Source: Entomortierella parvispora
Taxonomy: Eukaryota; Mortierellomycota; Mortierellomycetes; Mortierellales; Mortierellaceae
Length of the DNA stretch: 64,000 nt
Direction of reading: 5' to 3'
Assembly: GCA_963573315.1 (NCBI GenBank)
Contig: OY752153.1
Span: 620,001 to 684,000 of the forward strand
Shown: positions 1 to 11,232 of the stretch, piece after piece
Numbering within the stretch: position 1 is the first letter of the stretch
How the letters are laid out: each line of letters opens with the position of its first letter
Position numbers and translations under genes: made by a program
Notes under the pieces: generated by a model
Databases searched by the model: none
Seen by the model: the letters and a program-made list of their open reading frames with translations, nothing else
What the model was told of the DNA's origin: nothing

Positions 1-781
1 GTGGATGATTACCTTGACGGAGGTGGCAGCAGCGGTGGCATAGCCGCGGGAGGCCTAACGAGCGAGGATGAGAAGGTAGGTGGAGATGAGTTATGGATTA
101 GTGAGTGTGTTGTCAGTAGGAGGAGAAGGACGGATGGATTAATGTTGCATTGGAAGGAGAGGGGAATGGGGGAACATGGGAGGTGCAGGGACCCCTGGAG
201 CGTGGATCGGAAGGGGAATGGATATAGATCGAGCGATGGAAAGAGAAGGAGCACGCTGGGGATGAGCGAGGGTGGTGCAGTGAGAGGGTACCGAGTGGAT
301 AAAGGGAGAAGGGAGAAGAGAGAGAGAGAAGAGCGAGTAGGTGGAGTAAGGGGGGAGCATACTTGGATGGCACGGTTGGCGATCATGGCGAGATTAGGGG
401 GATGCGGATGGAGAGGGATGATGAAAAGAATGGATTGATTCGGTTTTTTGAAGGCGGAGGACAGAGGGGACACAGCGAGACTGAGCGAGACAGTGGGAAC
501 AGACCCGGGTCGTTCCTGGGGTGCATCCAGCCCGTGCAAGCACACACAACAACTGAGTGTCACGTGCTGATGCGGGTGATGTCACTGGAAGATGTGATCC
601 ATGCACATGCTGCACCCTCTCTCACTCCTCTCACTCCCTCCTTTCGCGCCCTCCGCCTGCCTTGCCTCTGCCTACTGCGTGCTCAAACACCCTCTTTCTT
701 GTTTCTCCTTCCTTTTCCTCCCTCTCCTTCTTCATTCTTTCTTCTTCATTCTTCATTCCCCACACTCCTACGTCTACGCCT
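1..781. other. intergenic, CT/GA-rich promoter-like DNA
   Basis: No convincing gene. The first 560 bases are purine-rich on the plus strand, giving long low-complexity open frames (Ser/Pro/Leu-rich on minus, Arg/Gly-rich on plus) with no recognisable domain. This looks like the promoter or 5' leader of a minus-strand gene lying off the left edge. Bases about 610-780 are CT-rich and run straight into the start codon at 782, as fungal 5' leaders often do, so they probably belong to the zinc-finger gene. Confidence 0.5.
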
Positions 782-2500
782 ATGAGCACACAGGAACAAT
801 TACCTCCGCCACCTCAGCAGGAGGACCTGCCTGCCTCCACCAACAGCGCCATCTCTACTGCAAGACCAGAGCCACACGACACCATCTCGACCATGCAACC
901 CACGGACCCCGTCGTCGTGAAGCAAGAAGGGAACGGTCCTAATCCCGCAAATGCCACCGTCCCTGAGGACAGTGACATGGAGAGCGCAGTGCTGGACCCC
1001 GAGGAAGGACACGACGCCGATGAAGAGAATGATGAGGCTGACGAGGACGAAGAAGATAACGCGGACGAAGAAGGGGACGAAGAAGGAGACGACGACGAGG
1101 ACGAAGACGAAGACGAAGAGAACGAGACAGGCACCGAAAGGGATGCCATCGCAAACCGTCCAAAGCTGACGGAAGGAGACGAGGGAGACCTCACCCTTTC
1201 TTCAGACGATGACGAGGAGGAAGAGCTGCAGCCAAACGATGACGAATACAGCAACTTGCCAGAGGAGACTGTATGTCGCTGGAAGGACTGTGGCAAGGTC
1301 CTGCCCACCCTTGCCGCCTTGGTTATTCATCTGTCGGACGAACATATTGGATGGAAAAAGGCATCTTATACTTGCGAGTGGCAAGGTAACATCATCCTGC
1401 CCTTTGAGATCCGGCGAGGCCACGTTGGAGGTCTTTTTTGCAGAGGACTGACATTCTCTTACATTTACAAAAACTCTTGTAGGGTGCTCACGGAGACCGA
1501 TCGCGCAGACGACACGATTCGCATTGATATCTCACATGAGAAGTCATACCAAACACAAGCCGTATGATTGCCCAGTGCCAGGTAACCTCATCACCATCAC
1601 CATCGCCATCATTACGGCGGCTGCAGCCGTACCCGTTCAGTCAGGTCTCTTATCAAAGAGCTTATTAACTCATGCTACCGCTTGATCTTTCCCCTTAGAA
1701 TGTGACAAGAGCTTCAGTCGATCAGAGTATGTAGCCCCCATGTCATCCAGTGCCACCATCTGACAACAGCAGCTTTTTTTTACTTTTGTCTGATTGTACT
1801 AACCTCCTCTTCTCGTCGATAAATTAGTGCGATGGCAAAACACCTAAAGTGCCAACATGGCGATGTCCCAGAAAGGTTCACAGGACGTAAATCCCGAGGA
1901 AGATATACCATGAAAGACCCCTCCGCTTCGTCAACATTACTGCAAAGTAGTTCAGGCAGGAAAAGGCGACACGATTCTCGATCTGATATCGAAGCACGCT
2001 CCTCTGGCTGGTCCAAGCACTACAACCCTTCGAAACTTCGGAAACTTGGAAGCGATCTTCGCCACAATGGAATCGATTCTGACATGTCTTTCCTGGAGCG
2101 GATACGTCACCGTACGGGTCGTGACAGACACCATTATCTCCCATCCTCATCTCGTCAGAAAAATGGCCATGATTTGGAAGAGGATGATGCTACGGCAACT
2201 GAAGATGGACGGTATCGGAGGGCATTGCACGAGAACTCGAACGAGGCTGAGGATGATGACGCAGATGATAGCGACTTTGCGGTTGATAATGGTCAAACGC
2301 CTCGGGAACGGTACGGGATCCTCAAGGCCAAGTTTGAATACATCTTCAATGAGCGGGACTCGCTTGAATCTGAATACGAGGATTTGAAACGCAAGCTCGG
2401 GCGACTTCGGACAGAGCGCGAATTACTCTTGGATGCCTTGCTCGAAAGCCAGGAAGAGTTTCAAGATCCGGCACTCATGGCTCTGGAAGACAGCGAGTAA
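782..2500 (+). CDS. C2H2 zinc-finger protein, Iec1-like (INO80-associated type)
   Basis: Likely nuclear DNA-binding or chromatin protein. Four exons: 782-1385, 1483-1581, 1699-1726, 1828-2500; phases agree and give 467 residues. The first 200 residues are very acidic (Asp/Glu runs about 75-120). A zinc-finger block follows, starting CRWKDCGKVLPTLAALVIHL and continuing over the splice sites: first a C-x4-C...H-x4-H finger, then CEWQGCSRR...HMRSH, then a classical finger CDKSFSRSDAMAKHLKCQH. The order CRW-CEW-canonical finger resembles fungal Iec1-type INO80 zinc-finger proteins, and less closely PacC. The C-terminal 60 residues (RERYGILKAKFEYIFNERDS onward) are a predicted coiled coil. The ATG at 782 follows the CT-rich leader. 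Exon boundaries are firm because each junction restores a zinc-finger motif; the specific INO80 assignment is family-level inference. Confidence 0.75.
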
Positions 2501-2740
2501 TCTTAAAAAAGTTCAATCAAGCTGTGCCGTATTTCCTGTTTTCAATTTTCATTTGCATCTTCAAACCAATTTTGTACACCACTAGCGCATGCGAATGGTC
2601 GCATCTGTATATAAACTAATGTCCAATCCAATTTCAGCATCTTTGGTTTTTTTTTTTGTTTTTATTGCTGCATCCAAGGATCTTGAGAAAGTAGCCTCAA
2701 AAAACATGAAAGGATTGATGCCCCAATCTCACCTTTTCTT

Positions 2741-4259
2741 TTACAAACCCAAACCAGCAACAGCTGCAGAAGAGGCTGAGGAAGGAGGCAAGGTCTTTGG
2801 ACGAGCCTCCTGGTCTGATATTGAGCGCAAAAAGATCTGATCGGGTGCATGGTCTTTCTCGCCCTCATCAAAGGTATAGGAGCTGGCAACGGCCAGAGTC
2901 TTGCCGTCACATGACCATGAGAGCGAAGAAACCGCTGTTGGGTATTTGGGGTACTGGCGTAACCTCTTCTTATTAAATCCATCCCAAAGTGTCACTCCAC
3001 CGTCTGATCCTCCAGAGGCGAATGTTCCGTGGCTATTGAACGTGAGGGAGGGGTTGGTGTTAATGATTAACGAAAAGCAGATAGAGATGGACGTGTAGCG
3101 TGAAGCAGTCGTAAAACACTCGGAAAGCAAGAAGTGGGGAAGGGACTTACATAGGATGATAAGCCAAAGCGTTAACAGGGTAGATGGTCTCGACTCCATC
3201 AATGGGCTGTCGATGACATTTAAAGGCATACTTCTTTGCCTGACTCTCTGCACTAGGGTCAAAGAACTCGACGGCGACTCTTCCCTCAATGGAGGAGGAA
3301 GCATAGCCGAGACCATCTCTCATACAGCGGACCATCCTTGTTTGATACTTGAGTGAACTCTCCCGACGCTGAAGGGTTTCGTTCATGTTTCGGAGATCAT
3401 AAATAAACACCAACCGCCCCGCCATCGCCACCACCAACTTTTGATCACAGACATCCAGAGAAAAGATCTTTTCTGGTTGCTGATATTTACCGAGGTTGTG
3501 TCCATGCTCCACACCTCCTGCGCGATGATCCCACGTTCCTACAGTCTTGTCCCAGGATCCCGTCACCAGAAAGTCTACACGGAAATAAAAGGGAGTTAGA
3601 GTCCAATCCTCAATCAAAGGCCTGTTCATCAACGGAAAAAGAGATCTATGGAAACATACTGTTGGCGGTACTGTAAGCCATTGCTCGAACTGCATCGTCG
3701 TGTGATCCCAAAATGGTTCCCTTGCCGGTCGCAAAGTCATGCCTAAATAAGAAAAAGAGCGACTGTCAGCGAACCGTCATCCTTTTTCTTGCCTCAGCTG
3801 CTTTCCACGATGGGAGGAAGGCTCCACTTACATCCTGACAGTCCTGTCCAATCCTCCACTATAAGCTTCCATGCCTTCGCCAAAGCAGCAATCAAGAACA
3901 GCTGCATCGTGGTAGTATTTGGACGTTTGTTGGTTTTTGACAGTATCGTACAAGGCAACACTCTGTAAAAAAAAAATGATAGAGAATACAAAGGAGCCAT
4001 TAGATTCATGTCATCATGTAACAGGGACGAAAATGCGCCAGTGCTGATTTCATGACCAGGTGGTCTCGCATTCTTGTTTCTTGTTCTTGCACTCCGAGAT
4101 CTGTATGAGCGAGCATCAGTTCCCAAGAATTGAATCGTTTTTTGTCTCTTGTACCTTGTCCCAGGACGAGACCATCAACATCTCGGGCTTCGAGGGGTGG
4201 AAGACCACCGAGGAGATGGTGTCATTTGGAGGTTCAAAGAGTTCGTATTCGGCTGCCAT
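2741..4259 (-). CDS. BUB3: mitotic checkpoint protein BUB3 (WD40)
   Basis: BUB3 is the seven-bladed WD40 protein that carries BUB1/BUBR1 to kinetochores in the spindle assembly checkpoint. About 337 residues in at least five exons. The first exon begins [20 protein letters not shown] and ends in VSSWDK before a GTACAA donor; the next reads [12 protein letters not shown]...GGLDRTVRM. Later exons carry [15 protein letters not shown], the signature [46 protein letters not shown] and [20 protein letters not shown]. These segments match BUB3 in order, and the length is close to the usual 330. The closely related Rae1 is less likely because the [11 protein letters not shown] and [12 protein letters not shown] segments are BUB3-like. 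Start chosen at 4259 because it places the conserved N-terminus; stop TAA at 2741. An Ala/Ser tail ([13 protein letters not shown]) ends the protein. Confidence 0.93.
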
Positions 4260-4481
4260 GGTTGATTGCTGTACAATTGTCCTGGTTGTTGCTTCGTCGT
4301 TTCACGGATGTGGTCGAGGCTTTGAACAGAACAAAGGATGGATGCCGCGATCTTCTTGTGGCGGTCATAACACATCACGTGATGTTGATTTGATTTGCCA
4401 CCAAACATATTAGAATGATCTAGAGACGGGGATGCCTCTCTACCCTAGTATTCGTTTGCCTCTGCTGTGGTATGAATCGGC

Positions 4482-4901
4482 TTAGATCTGACTGCAGTAG
4501 TCCTGGCAGTCATAATTACCATTGTTATAAGATTTAGCAGCGCTGCAAGAGCTGTAGCTGCGCCAAACATTTCCGTACTCCATCTGAAAGTTCGTGTGGG
4601 TGTCGTCGTGTTGAACGCAGAAGATGCCATCGTTTGAACAGACATACTCTTTATCATCATCGTCCACAGCAGTTCCGGAGTATCCTCCAATTTGACAGGT
4701 TATAGAATTACGAGGTGCAGCTTCTTTTCGGGCATCGGATCCCCTGTCTGCAAGCCGTGAAGACACTGGGATCGGCCTGAGCAAAGTTGAGGATTGCAAG
4801 AGGGAGTTCGGCCAAGAGGACCCAGTAGCCATTCGCTTAGAAAGTACGATCGATTCTTTCAAGTGGTAACCGTTCAATTGAAAAAGTCTTGAACTTTGCA
4901 C
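4482..4901 (-). pseudogene. possible secreted Cys-rich protein, frame disrupted
   Basis: An open frame of 139 codons ends in a plausible Cys-rich module: ITCQIGGYSGTAVDDDDKEY, then cysteines in VCSNDGIFC, SSCSAAKSY and YDCQDYCSQI. The N-terminal part of this frame is not a signal peptide. A second frame over 4715-4830 reads GYWVLLAELPLAILNFAQAD followed by CRQGIRCPKRSC, which looks like the end of a signal peptide plus two cysteines, and stops just before the Cys-rich module. The two halves may be one secreted protein split by a frameshift or an unresolved intron. No donor/acceptor pair of normal length joins them. Not recognised as any named family; a small effector-like or lectin-like protein is possible. 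Confidence 0.3.
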
Positions 4902-5549
4902 AAAAGACTAAAAATTGGGAGACCATTCGGCATTCCTTCAGGCCAAAGACTTCGGGTTGACAGTATGTTGAACATCTACCATCTAAATCTTCTTGGGTAT
5001 GAAAGAGAGGTGGGCTGTCTTGGGAAAACGACGTTTTATTAGGGTGGTGTGCAGGGCACAATTGCTGCACCAACATTCCCAAGATTCCTGGCTCTAATCT
5101 TCTTGGACGCTGTCCAGTTCAGGTACAATTGTTCACAGGAGCAGAAAGTATGATACTGATGAGGGAAACACCGAGGTCTCATATATATACAGCAACCTCA
5201 GCGCCTTTCCGAATTAAAAAATCATTTCTGGTCCATTTCTTTCAAGCCCTCCTACTACAGCTAAACTCGTACAAATGAATAAAATCATGAGAATAAATTA
5301 GTTCACTATACGAAGGTTAGTAATAATACAGCAAATTATTGTATCTCTTTACCTGAGTCTTGGGATAAGACCCAGCACTTCTTGTAACTGATTTTTCAAC
5401 AGCAAGAAAAGTGATAGGTTTGAATGTCAGGCAAGACTCTTTCAACGACCATTGCTGTCCGAAAAAGCAGGGTCATAGAAACACATGTAAACACTTACAT
5501 CAGGTAGCAACCTTCCGGGGTGCTTATATGGTTCTTGGTACGGGCGGAT
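4902..5549. other. intergenic; TATA-like box near 5178
   Basis: No supported coding region. A TATATATA run at about 5177-5184 could serve the minus-strand Cys-rich frame upstream of 4901. The 5250-5540 part is AT-rich and lies directly downstream of the Fanzor stop codon at 5550, where a guide RNA of an OMEGA-type system would be expected. I see no obvious structure there by eye. Confidence 0.4.
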
Positions 5550-8500
5550 TCAGCTGGTGCGGCATTCGGGCAGGCTAGACACCCCATCTGAGATCGCATT
5601 TTCTATGTTCTCTAGAGTCTGTTCTAACATATCAAACATATCTCTAATTTTCTCCAAACGAGTGTCGAGGTACTCGGCGGCTTGCAAAGCCAGTGCAGGG
5701 TCACCCGCGGGCGCATTGCCTGCGTCGGCCCCAGGAGGGCAGAACTTTGCCGGTCTCGCTCGGCCCAGTATGAACTGAAGACAGATGTACGCGATATTCT
5801 CCGATCCAACCACATCCCGATCAAAGTACTGTTTGCAATTTGTACAATACTTGGATCGCCGTTCTCCATACTGCAGGAACGCGTCGCAATTTTGGCGGAG
5901 GCACTTTGCGCTGGTGTAGTACTCATCCACACCCACAACAATGTATCCAAGCCGCCTAGCCTATATCACAACGATGTGGAAAAGAAATGTCAAGCTGATG
6001 ACAACATCGGGGCTTCACAAGGACCTTTTCCCCTTGCTTCATATACTTACCCTTTGAGTGAATCGCCGCTCCAATGGCCCATGTTTAGATGGCAGGCCCG
6101 TTCGAGAATTGAACGAGCCAAGACCAAGAGCAAACACCACCGTTTTTCCAGTACTTCCATCCGCCTTCTTGCCCGAGTAGACTCCTGCAAGCTTGAAGAT
6201 TTGATCTATCGCAAGATCTATCGCCCTCTGTTGCGCTTTCTTCAGATCCCATTTTCTCTTCAGCATCCAATGGGAGTGATAAAAGTCAAATAAAACATCC
6301 TGCACCGTGCCTACAAGGTCTGGCACTGGTGTGTTCGGCTCCATCAATCCCCCTAGAATCTGCTTGGCTGGACCATGCATGTAATGCAGGTAGTCTTGGA
6401 TAGATAAGTGCTTGAGGGGTGGGATATTCGTTTCGAGCAGATGGACATGCTCCTTGATCTTTTTCTTCCTCACAGCCTCTTGGAACAGTCGGACTGGCTG
6501 ATAAAGGAATGACCGTCGGATGCGCTTGGACGCACGGTCGTTTGTTGTCCCTGATTTCTCGGCATTGAGAGTCAGGCGCGTGGCTGTCATCGAGAAAACC
6601 TCGCCTGGGTCGATACCAATGACAGTGACATCTCCGTGGGTAACATTGCCAAAGTCAAACACGCTGGCATTGGGCAAAGTAGCTGTCCCTCCCCCAAAAG
6701 TGTATGTAGTCCCGTTGTTGAACCTGACGGGACCTGGATTCTTCGACTGTGGGACGAGATTGGGAGCGGTTCCACCCTGGGTTCCCACCTGTTGGTCTCC
6801 AGCATCTTCCGGGATGATCTCGTCATAATTCCCGTCATCATATTCCTCACCTTCTTCATCACCATCGTTGTCATCCGGTGGCATCTCGTTGGGGTTGTCG
6901 TCATTGTCGTACTCGAGATATCCGTCGTTGCCGTCACCGTCGTCACCATCCCCATCATCGTCCTCATCATCTTCATCGTCATCTTCATCGTCATCTTCAT
7001 CGCCATCTTCATCACCTTCGGGGTCTTGACTGTCGTGGTCGTTTGGCTTTTTCTTCGCTGGCTTTGGTCGCTTGAAGTCGAGCACTGGGACATTAAGGAC
7101 AAGTCCATTCGTCTTGAAACTCTGCATCAGCACCATCGTTCTTCTTGCCTTCTCTTTCGACCTATCGTTTGTTGCCGCTTCAGGCTTGTCACTCAGGAGC
7201 CGTACTTTACGGGGGTACCGTCGAGACTTGTCGGGCGTCCTGGACCTTGTCCCAGGGAGATTGGCGGAGGGACGGAACCCTGGCTCATCAATCTTATAGA
7301 GGATTTTGGATATGAACCATCCCTTCTCTTTGGTGACATACGCTGTTCGTTGCTGGCTGGTTGTCCGGTTTGGGCCAAAGATGCGAGTAAGGAGGTTGCT
7401 CAAAATGGGGTCATGGAGCTTGCTTCCAGGTGGTTTGGCCTCCAGAAACATCAGCAGATCATCGCTGTTCACCTGTGTGAAAGTGGCCGCTGTCTTTCCC
7501 TGAACAAAGTCAGCAAATTGACCATTGTTATGCTGAAAGAACCACGAAATGTAGTCGTTCTTGTTGGAGCGTGGCCAGACCTGATGGTCAATCTACTCGT
7601 CACAGAGAAAAGATGCCGTCAGTACATTGACACTTATTCATAGATATTTAACACTCATTAATACGCGCTTTTGCGGTCCGATAATGCACTCGGATGTTCT
7701 TGAGAACATCTCTAGCCGACGATTGTCCTCCATTTGCGTTAAATAGCTGCCAACCCCTCTCTTGGTAGCTCTTGAAAGGGCTGGGTAAGGACTGTTTGTA
7801 TAGAGCAAACATTCTGGCACAAGTTTGAGCGTCTCGACTCTTCGTCGCGTGTCTGGAACCTTTAAATAACAAGGTTATCAAGCCATTGATGATATTCTGG
7901 CCACTGGTACTGCCAACAATCTTTTCGAGAAAGTCTGCTGGCAGAGCATGAGAATCTTGTGGCTGTGGCTGGGTGACGGAAGGTGGACCAGCAATGGATG
8001 GACCAGCAGAGGATAGACCGGAAATGGATGGACCAGCAGAGGATAGACCGGAAATGGATGGACCAGCAGAGGATAGACCGGAAATGGATGGACCAGCAGA
8101 GGATAGACCGGAAATGGATGGACCAGCAGAGGATAGACCGGAAATGGATGGACCACCAGAGGATAGACCGGAAATGGATGGACCAGCAGCGTATAGACCA
8201 GCAGAGGATGGACCAGCAGAGGATGGACCAGCAGAGTATAGACCAGCAGAGGATGGACCAGCAGAGGATGGACCAGCAGAGGATAGACCGGCTATGGATG
8301 GACCTGCAGAGGATGAGGCCATTTGGCGGAACTGGTCGATGCAGACTGCATAGATATCGTACAAGTCGTTTTCCAGTCTGAGTTTTGTCTTTACACAGTC
8401 TTGAATGCGCCTGTTCACAACGATCGCCTCATGAGCAGGCAAACACTGCTCGATGTTGCCAAGTAGAGACCCTGCCGTGATAGTGACGACCCCAAACTTC

Positions 8501-10624
8501 TTCCTCAGTTCGCGGAGCTCTATTGTTTCTGCAGTGACGTTGGCGGGCTTTTTGTCCTTTGTGGGGTTGTCCTCTTCTTTTTGCTGATGTATCTTTACCC
8601 GGCCCGTTCCAGTGTTAGCCTTATTCTTGCGTTTGCGTTTGCCCTTGCCCTTGCGCTTACGCTTGCCCTTGGCCTTGCCGCTGCCATGCTTTTGGCGTGG
8701 ACCAGTGAGTTTTAATTGGCACTTCTCAATGTCTGCCACTTTGAGACCTGCAAGGAATGAGGCATCGGGATTGCCGTACGAATATTTACTCCGAAAGATG
8801 TGCTCGTAAGGGTTACGCCAACTACTGGGACCACCTTTGCGGTAACTGCAGTTGTACATTCTCAAACTATTAAACTCGACAATCAACGCGTGGATTAGTC
8901 TTGTGCATCGAGCCCTTGCTGTTTTCTTGCACTCATAAATCAAACACTTACGTCTGCACTGGCACTGGCCTTATAGGAACCGTTCTGCTCCTCCTCATCT
9001 GCTGGATATATCGAGTGTACAAATTCTGGAACAGTTGAGGCTCGTCGATATTAATAGGTGCCTGTGGGTGATCTTGGTCGTTCTCTGCTTCTGCCTCGGC
9101 GACCTGTTCGGGGGTAAGATCCTCGTACTCGTGTTTTTTCCGACAAAACGTGGTAATCTTGGCATGGCCGCCCCCAGCCAGGGTTGTGCAGAGAAAAGCA
9201 AAAGCCCTAATGGATAGCTCATATCGACCCGGTGAAACACTTCGCCCGTCGTTTAGACACCGTGTTACCACATTGCAGTAACGGCTCAGATATCCACGTG
9301 GAGTCATTTTCCGCCATTCGTCGTCATCAATCTTTGGCAACGTTGAGTCCTCCGAGGAAACTTTTCGCTTTCGGGTTGATCTTTTTGCAGGTGATGCTGA
9401 AGAGCTGGAGGAAAAAGTCGTCGCCATTGGACCTACAACTTTGACCACCTTGAATTTGCTGTGTGCGGGCTCTCCTGGCGATTCGGTTGGAGAGTGACGT
9501 CTCTTGCCTGTCGTTTTAGCTTTGCCTTTGCCTTTGACAGCTGCCTTCTCGACTCCTGCCTGTTTAGCGGCTGCCTTCTTGGCGGCCTCAGCCTTCGCCT
9601 TTTTCTCAGCAGCCTTCTTTTTCCGCTCTTCCGCCTGCCTTGCTTCACGCGCCCTAACGACCACCGGGTCAAAGTCCCGGATGATGTTTCGGTTTCTCTT
9701 GATTCCGAAGCCGGGAAAGTTGGTCGAGTAGTCGTTCTTGCAGACAATGGCCAAAGCTGTGAGCTGGTCGTCTTCGGAAAACTCCAATACTTTCTTGACC
9801 ATCTCCTTTCTGTATCGCAGAAAGAAAGAACCTTTGGGGTTAGGCCGGAAGACAGTTTGTACCTCTGAGTACATGATCAAGTCAGAGTCTTTTGTCACGA
9901 CGACAGTTTCATCTCTGAGTTCATCACCCTGACTGGCTGGGACTTGTAGAGCTCCGTCGGATACGAAGCAAGCGGACGCAATGCAAGTGTCTGCCTCAGT
10001 GGCACACACACAGACCCTGGTGAGTCGATTGGAAACTTGAGGTAAACCATCAAATGTAGACACGGTAGAGCTGCTAGAGGAAGTCAACTGTGCTTGGCTG
10101 CACTCCTTAATGCCTTCGACAAATGCTCGCTTCTGAGCATCACTCAGGCGATGGGCCTTGCGAAGGTCTCGGTAGATTTTGTCAGGAAGGCCCTTGGGGA
10201 TCCAACGCGATCCATCAAATTTCTTCTTGAGAACGTCGAGGTTAGCGCCAGCGCGCTTTCGTGCTTGTTGCCGCGCATTTGCTCGGCGAAGGTGCTCTTT
10301 CTCCTTGGTGTAGCCGTCCGCGCCATCCAAGTGGAACGTGATGGACTGGCATCGTGGGAAGAGGGCCCAGGTGTCGGCAAAGATTTTTTTTGCCAAAGCT
10401 TTGATCTCTTGATGGGCTGGAACCGCTGCGGCTGCAACAACCAGCCCGCCAGACAGAGAGGAGTCGGAGATATAGTGCAGGCTTTTTTTATCAACTGTGG
10501 CGTTGATAAAATCATTGTAGTTGCAAGCCATCACGTCGTAATGCAGATTTTTGATGGTGATGGCTTTTGGATCCACATGAACGCCTGCGGAATTGATCAA
10601 GGGCCACAATCCTGCAATGCCCAT
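5550..10624 (-). CDS. FEN1/XPG-type nuclease fused to a Fanzor (TnpB-like) RuvC nuclease
   Basis: Predicted 1600-residue protein. Exons: 10624-8952, 8866-7690 (donor uncertain), 7592-6051, 5960-5550; all phases agree. Residues 1-320 are a Rad2/FEN1-type fold: MGIAGLWPLI start, D30, HLDG (D100) with a downstream basic stretch, TEAD (E210, D212), KDSD (D246, D248) and KNDYSTNFPGFG (D298), so the expected metal-binding acids are kept. A long basic and repeat-rich linker follows. The C-terminal part is a Fanzor: a WED-like segment (SFKTNGLVLNVPV), an acidic insert, RuvC-I VIGIDPGE (D about 1278), a helical segment with WDLKKAQQRAID, VVFALGLGSF, RuvC-II VDEYYTS (E about 1477), a zinc knuckle C-x4-C...CTNC, and RuvC-III DRDVVGSENIA (D about 1513). 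Known Fanzors are RNA-guided DNA nucleases carried by mobile elements. The first junction (GTAAGT/ATAG, 85 bp) and last junction (GTAAGT/ATAG, 90 bp) are clear. The middle junction uses a weak GTGCAT donor, so a break or two separate proteins cannot be excluded. Confidence 0.8.
7978..8310. repeat. 30-bp coding tandem repeat in the nuclease linker
   Basis: About eleven units of roughly 30 bp (or half-units of 15 bp) built on a core GGATGGACCAGCAGAGGATA. Read on the minus strand inside the FEN-Fanzor gene they encode Ser/Gly/Pro/Ala decapeptides such as SSAGPSISGL and SSAGPSSAGL. Adjacent units are almost identical, indicating recent slippage. The repeat keeps the reading frame and forms a flexible linker between the two nuclease halves. 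Confidence 0.9.
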
Positions 10625-11232
10625 AATTGAGATGTCTACAGGCCGAGTACTATCAAAGTTAGATCCCTGTCTGGATGCTACACACAGCACCCCGAGAGGT
10701 CATTTAGCTTACCTCGGAACTTTTCCTTCGTACAAGATATATCTCTAGCTTTTGCCTTTGGGGCGACTGTAGCGCAGCTGGTTGCCTGTGGGTGAAGAAG
10801 ACTTGTTAGGAAGAAAGACAAAGTTGGCACTTTTGTTCACTCGCCTCACTTACTAACAGTCTTTGCTGTTTGCAGTCTTTAAAACAGGGCGTCGTGGCTT
10901 TGGTGACGACAGTGGATGGGGTACTGTTGAAGAAGGAGCTGATAGATGTCGTGATTCGAGGGTTGGTGAACAGGTGGATGCGAGTGCAAGGTAGAGAAAG
11001 GTGCAGAGGAGAGCAAAAGTGCGGGAGGAAGGAAAGATATGAAAGCAGGTTCATCGATTCAAATGTTCGTCTTATGGACCCCTGTGGTCTTTTACTTTTC
11101 CCCTCCGTCGAAACAATAGCGGGATGGCGCAAAAAATGTCTATTAACCTTTATTATTTGAAAATACTCATTTGTACAAGTTTGACTGTACTCTACTCTAC
11201 CCCCTTCCTCTTTTCACACAGTTTCCATCACG
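10625..11232. other. 5' region of the nuclease gene; no other gene seen
   Basis: On the minus strand a GTAAGC donor-like site at about 10712 lies upstream of the start codon at 10624, so a 5'-UTR intron is possible. A pyrimidine-rich tract lies near 10750-10860. The 108-codon minus-strand frame at 10806-11132 has no recognisable motif. No terminal inverted repeat could be matched by eye to the other end of the nuclease gene. Confidence 0.4.

Noticed and set aside
9-563. 184-codon minus-strand frame
   Set aside because: Ser/Pro/Leu low complexity from a CT-rich strand, no domain; better explained as promoter or leader.
814-1308. Ser-rich minus-strand frame of 164 codons
   Set aside because: Antisense of the acidic stretch of the zinc-finger protein.
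6636-7643. 335-codon plus-strand frame rich in Ile/Val/Phe, resembling a membrane protein
   Set aside because: Reverse complement of the Asp-rich insert of the Fanzor exon; the opposite strand carries the conserved RuvC motifs.
7978-8310. Regular repeats resembling a CRISPR array
   Set aside because: Units are contiguous with no unique spacers and are in frame inside a eukaryotic coding exon.
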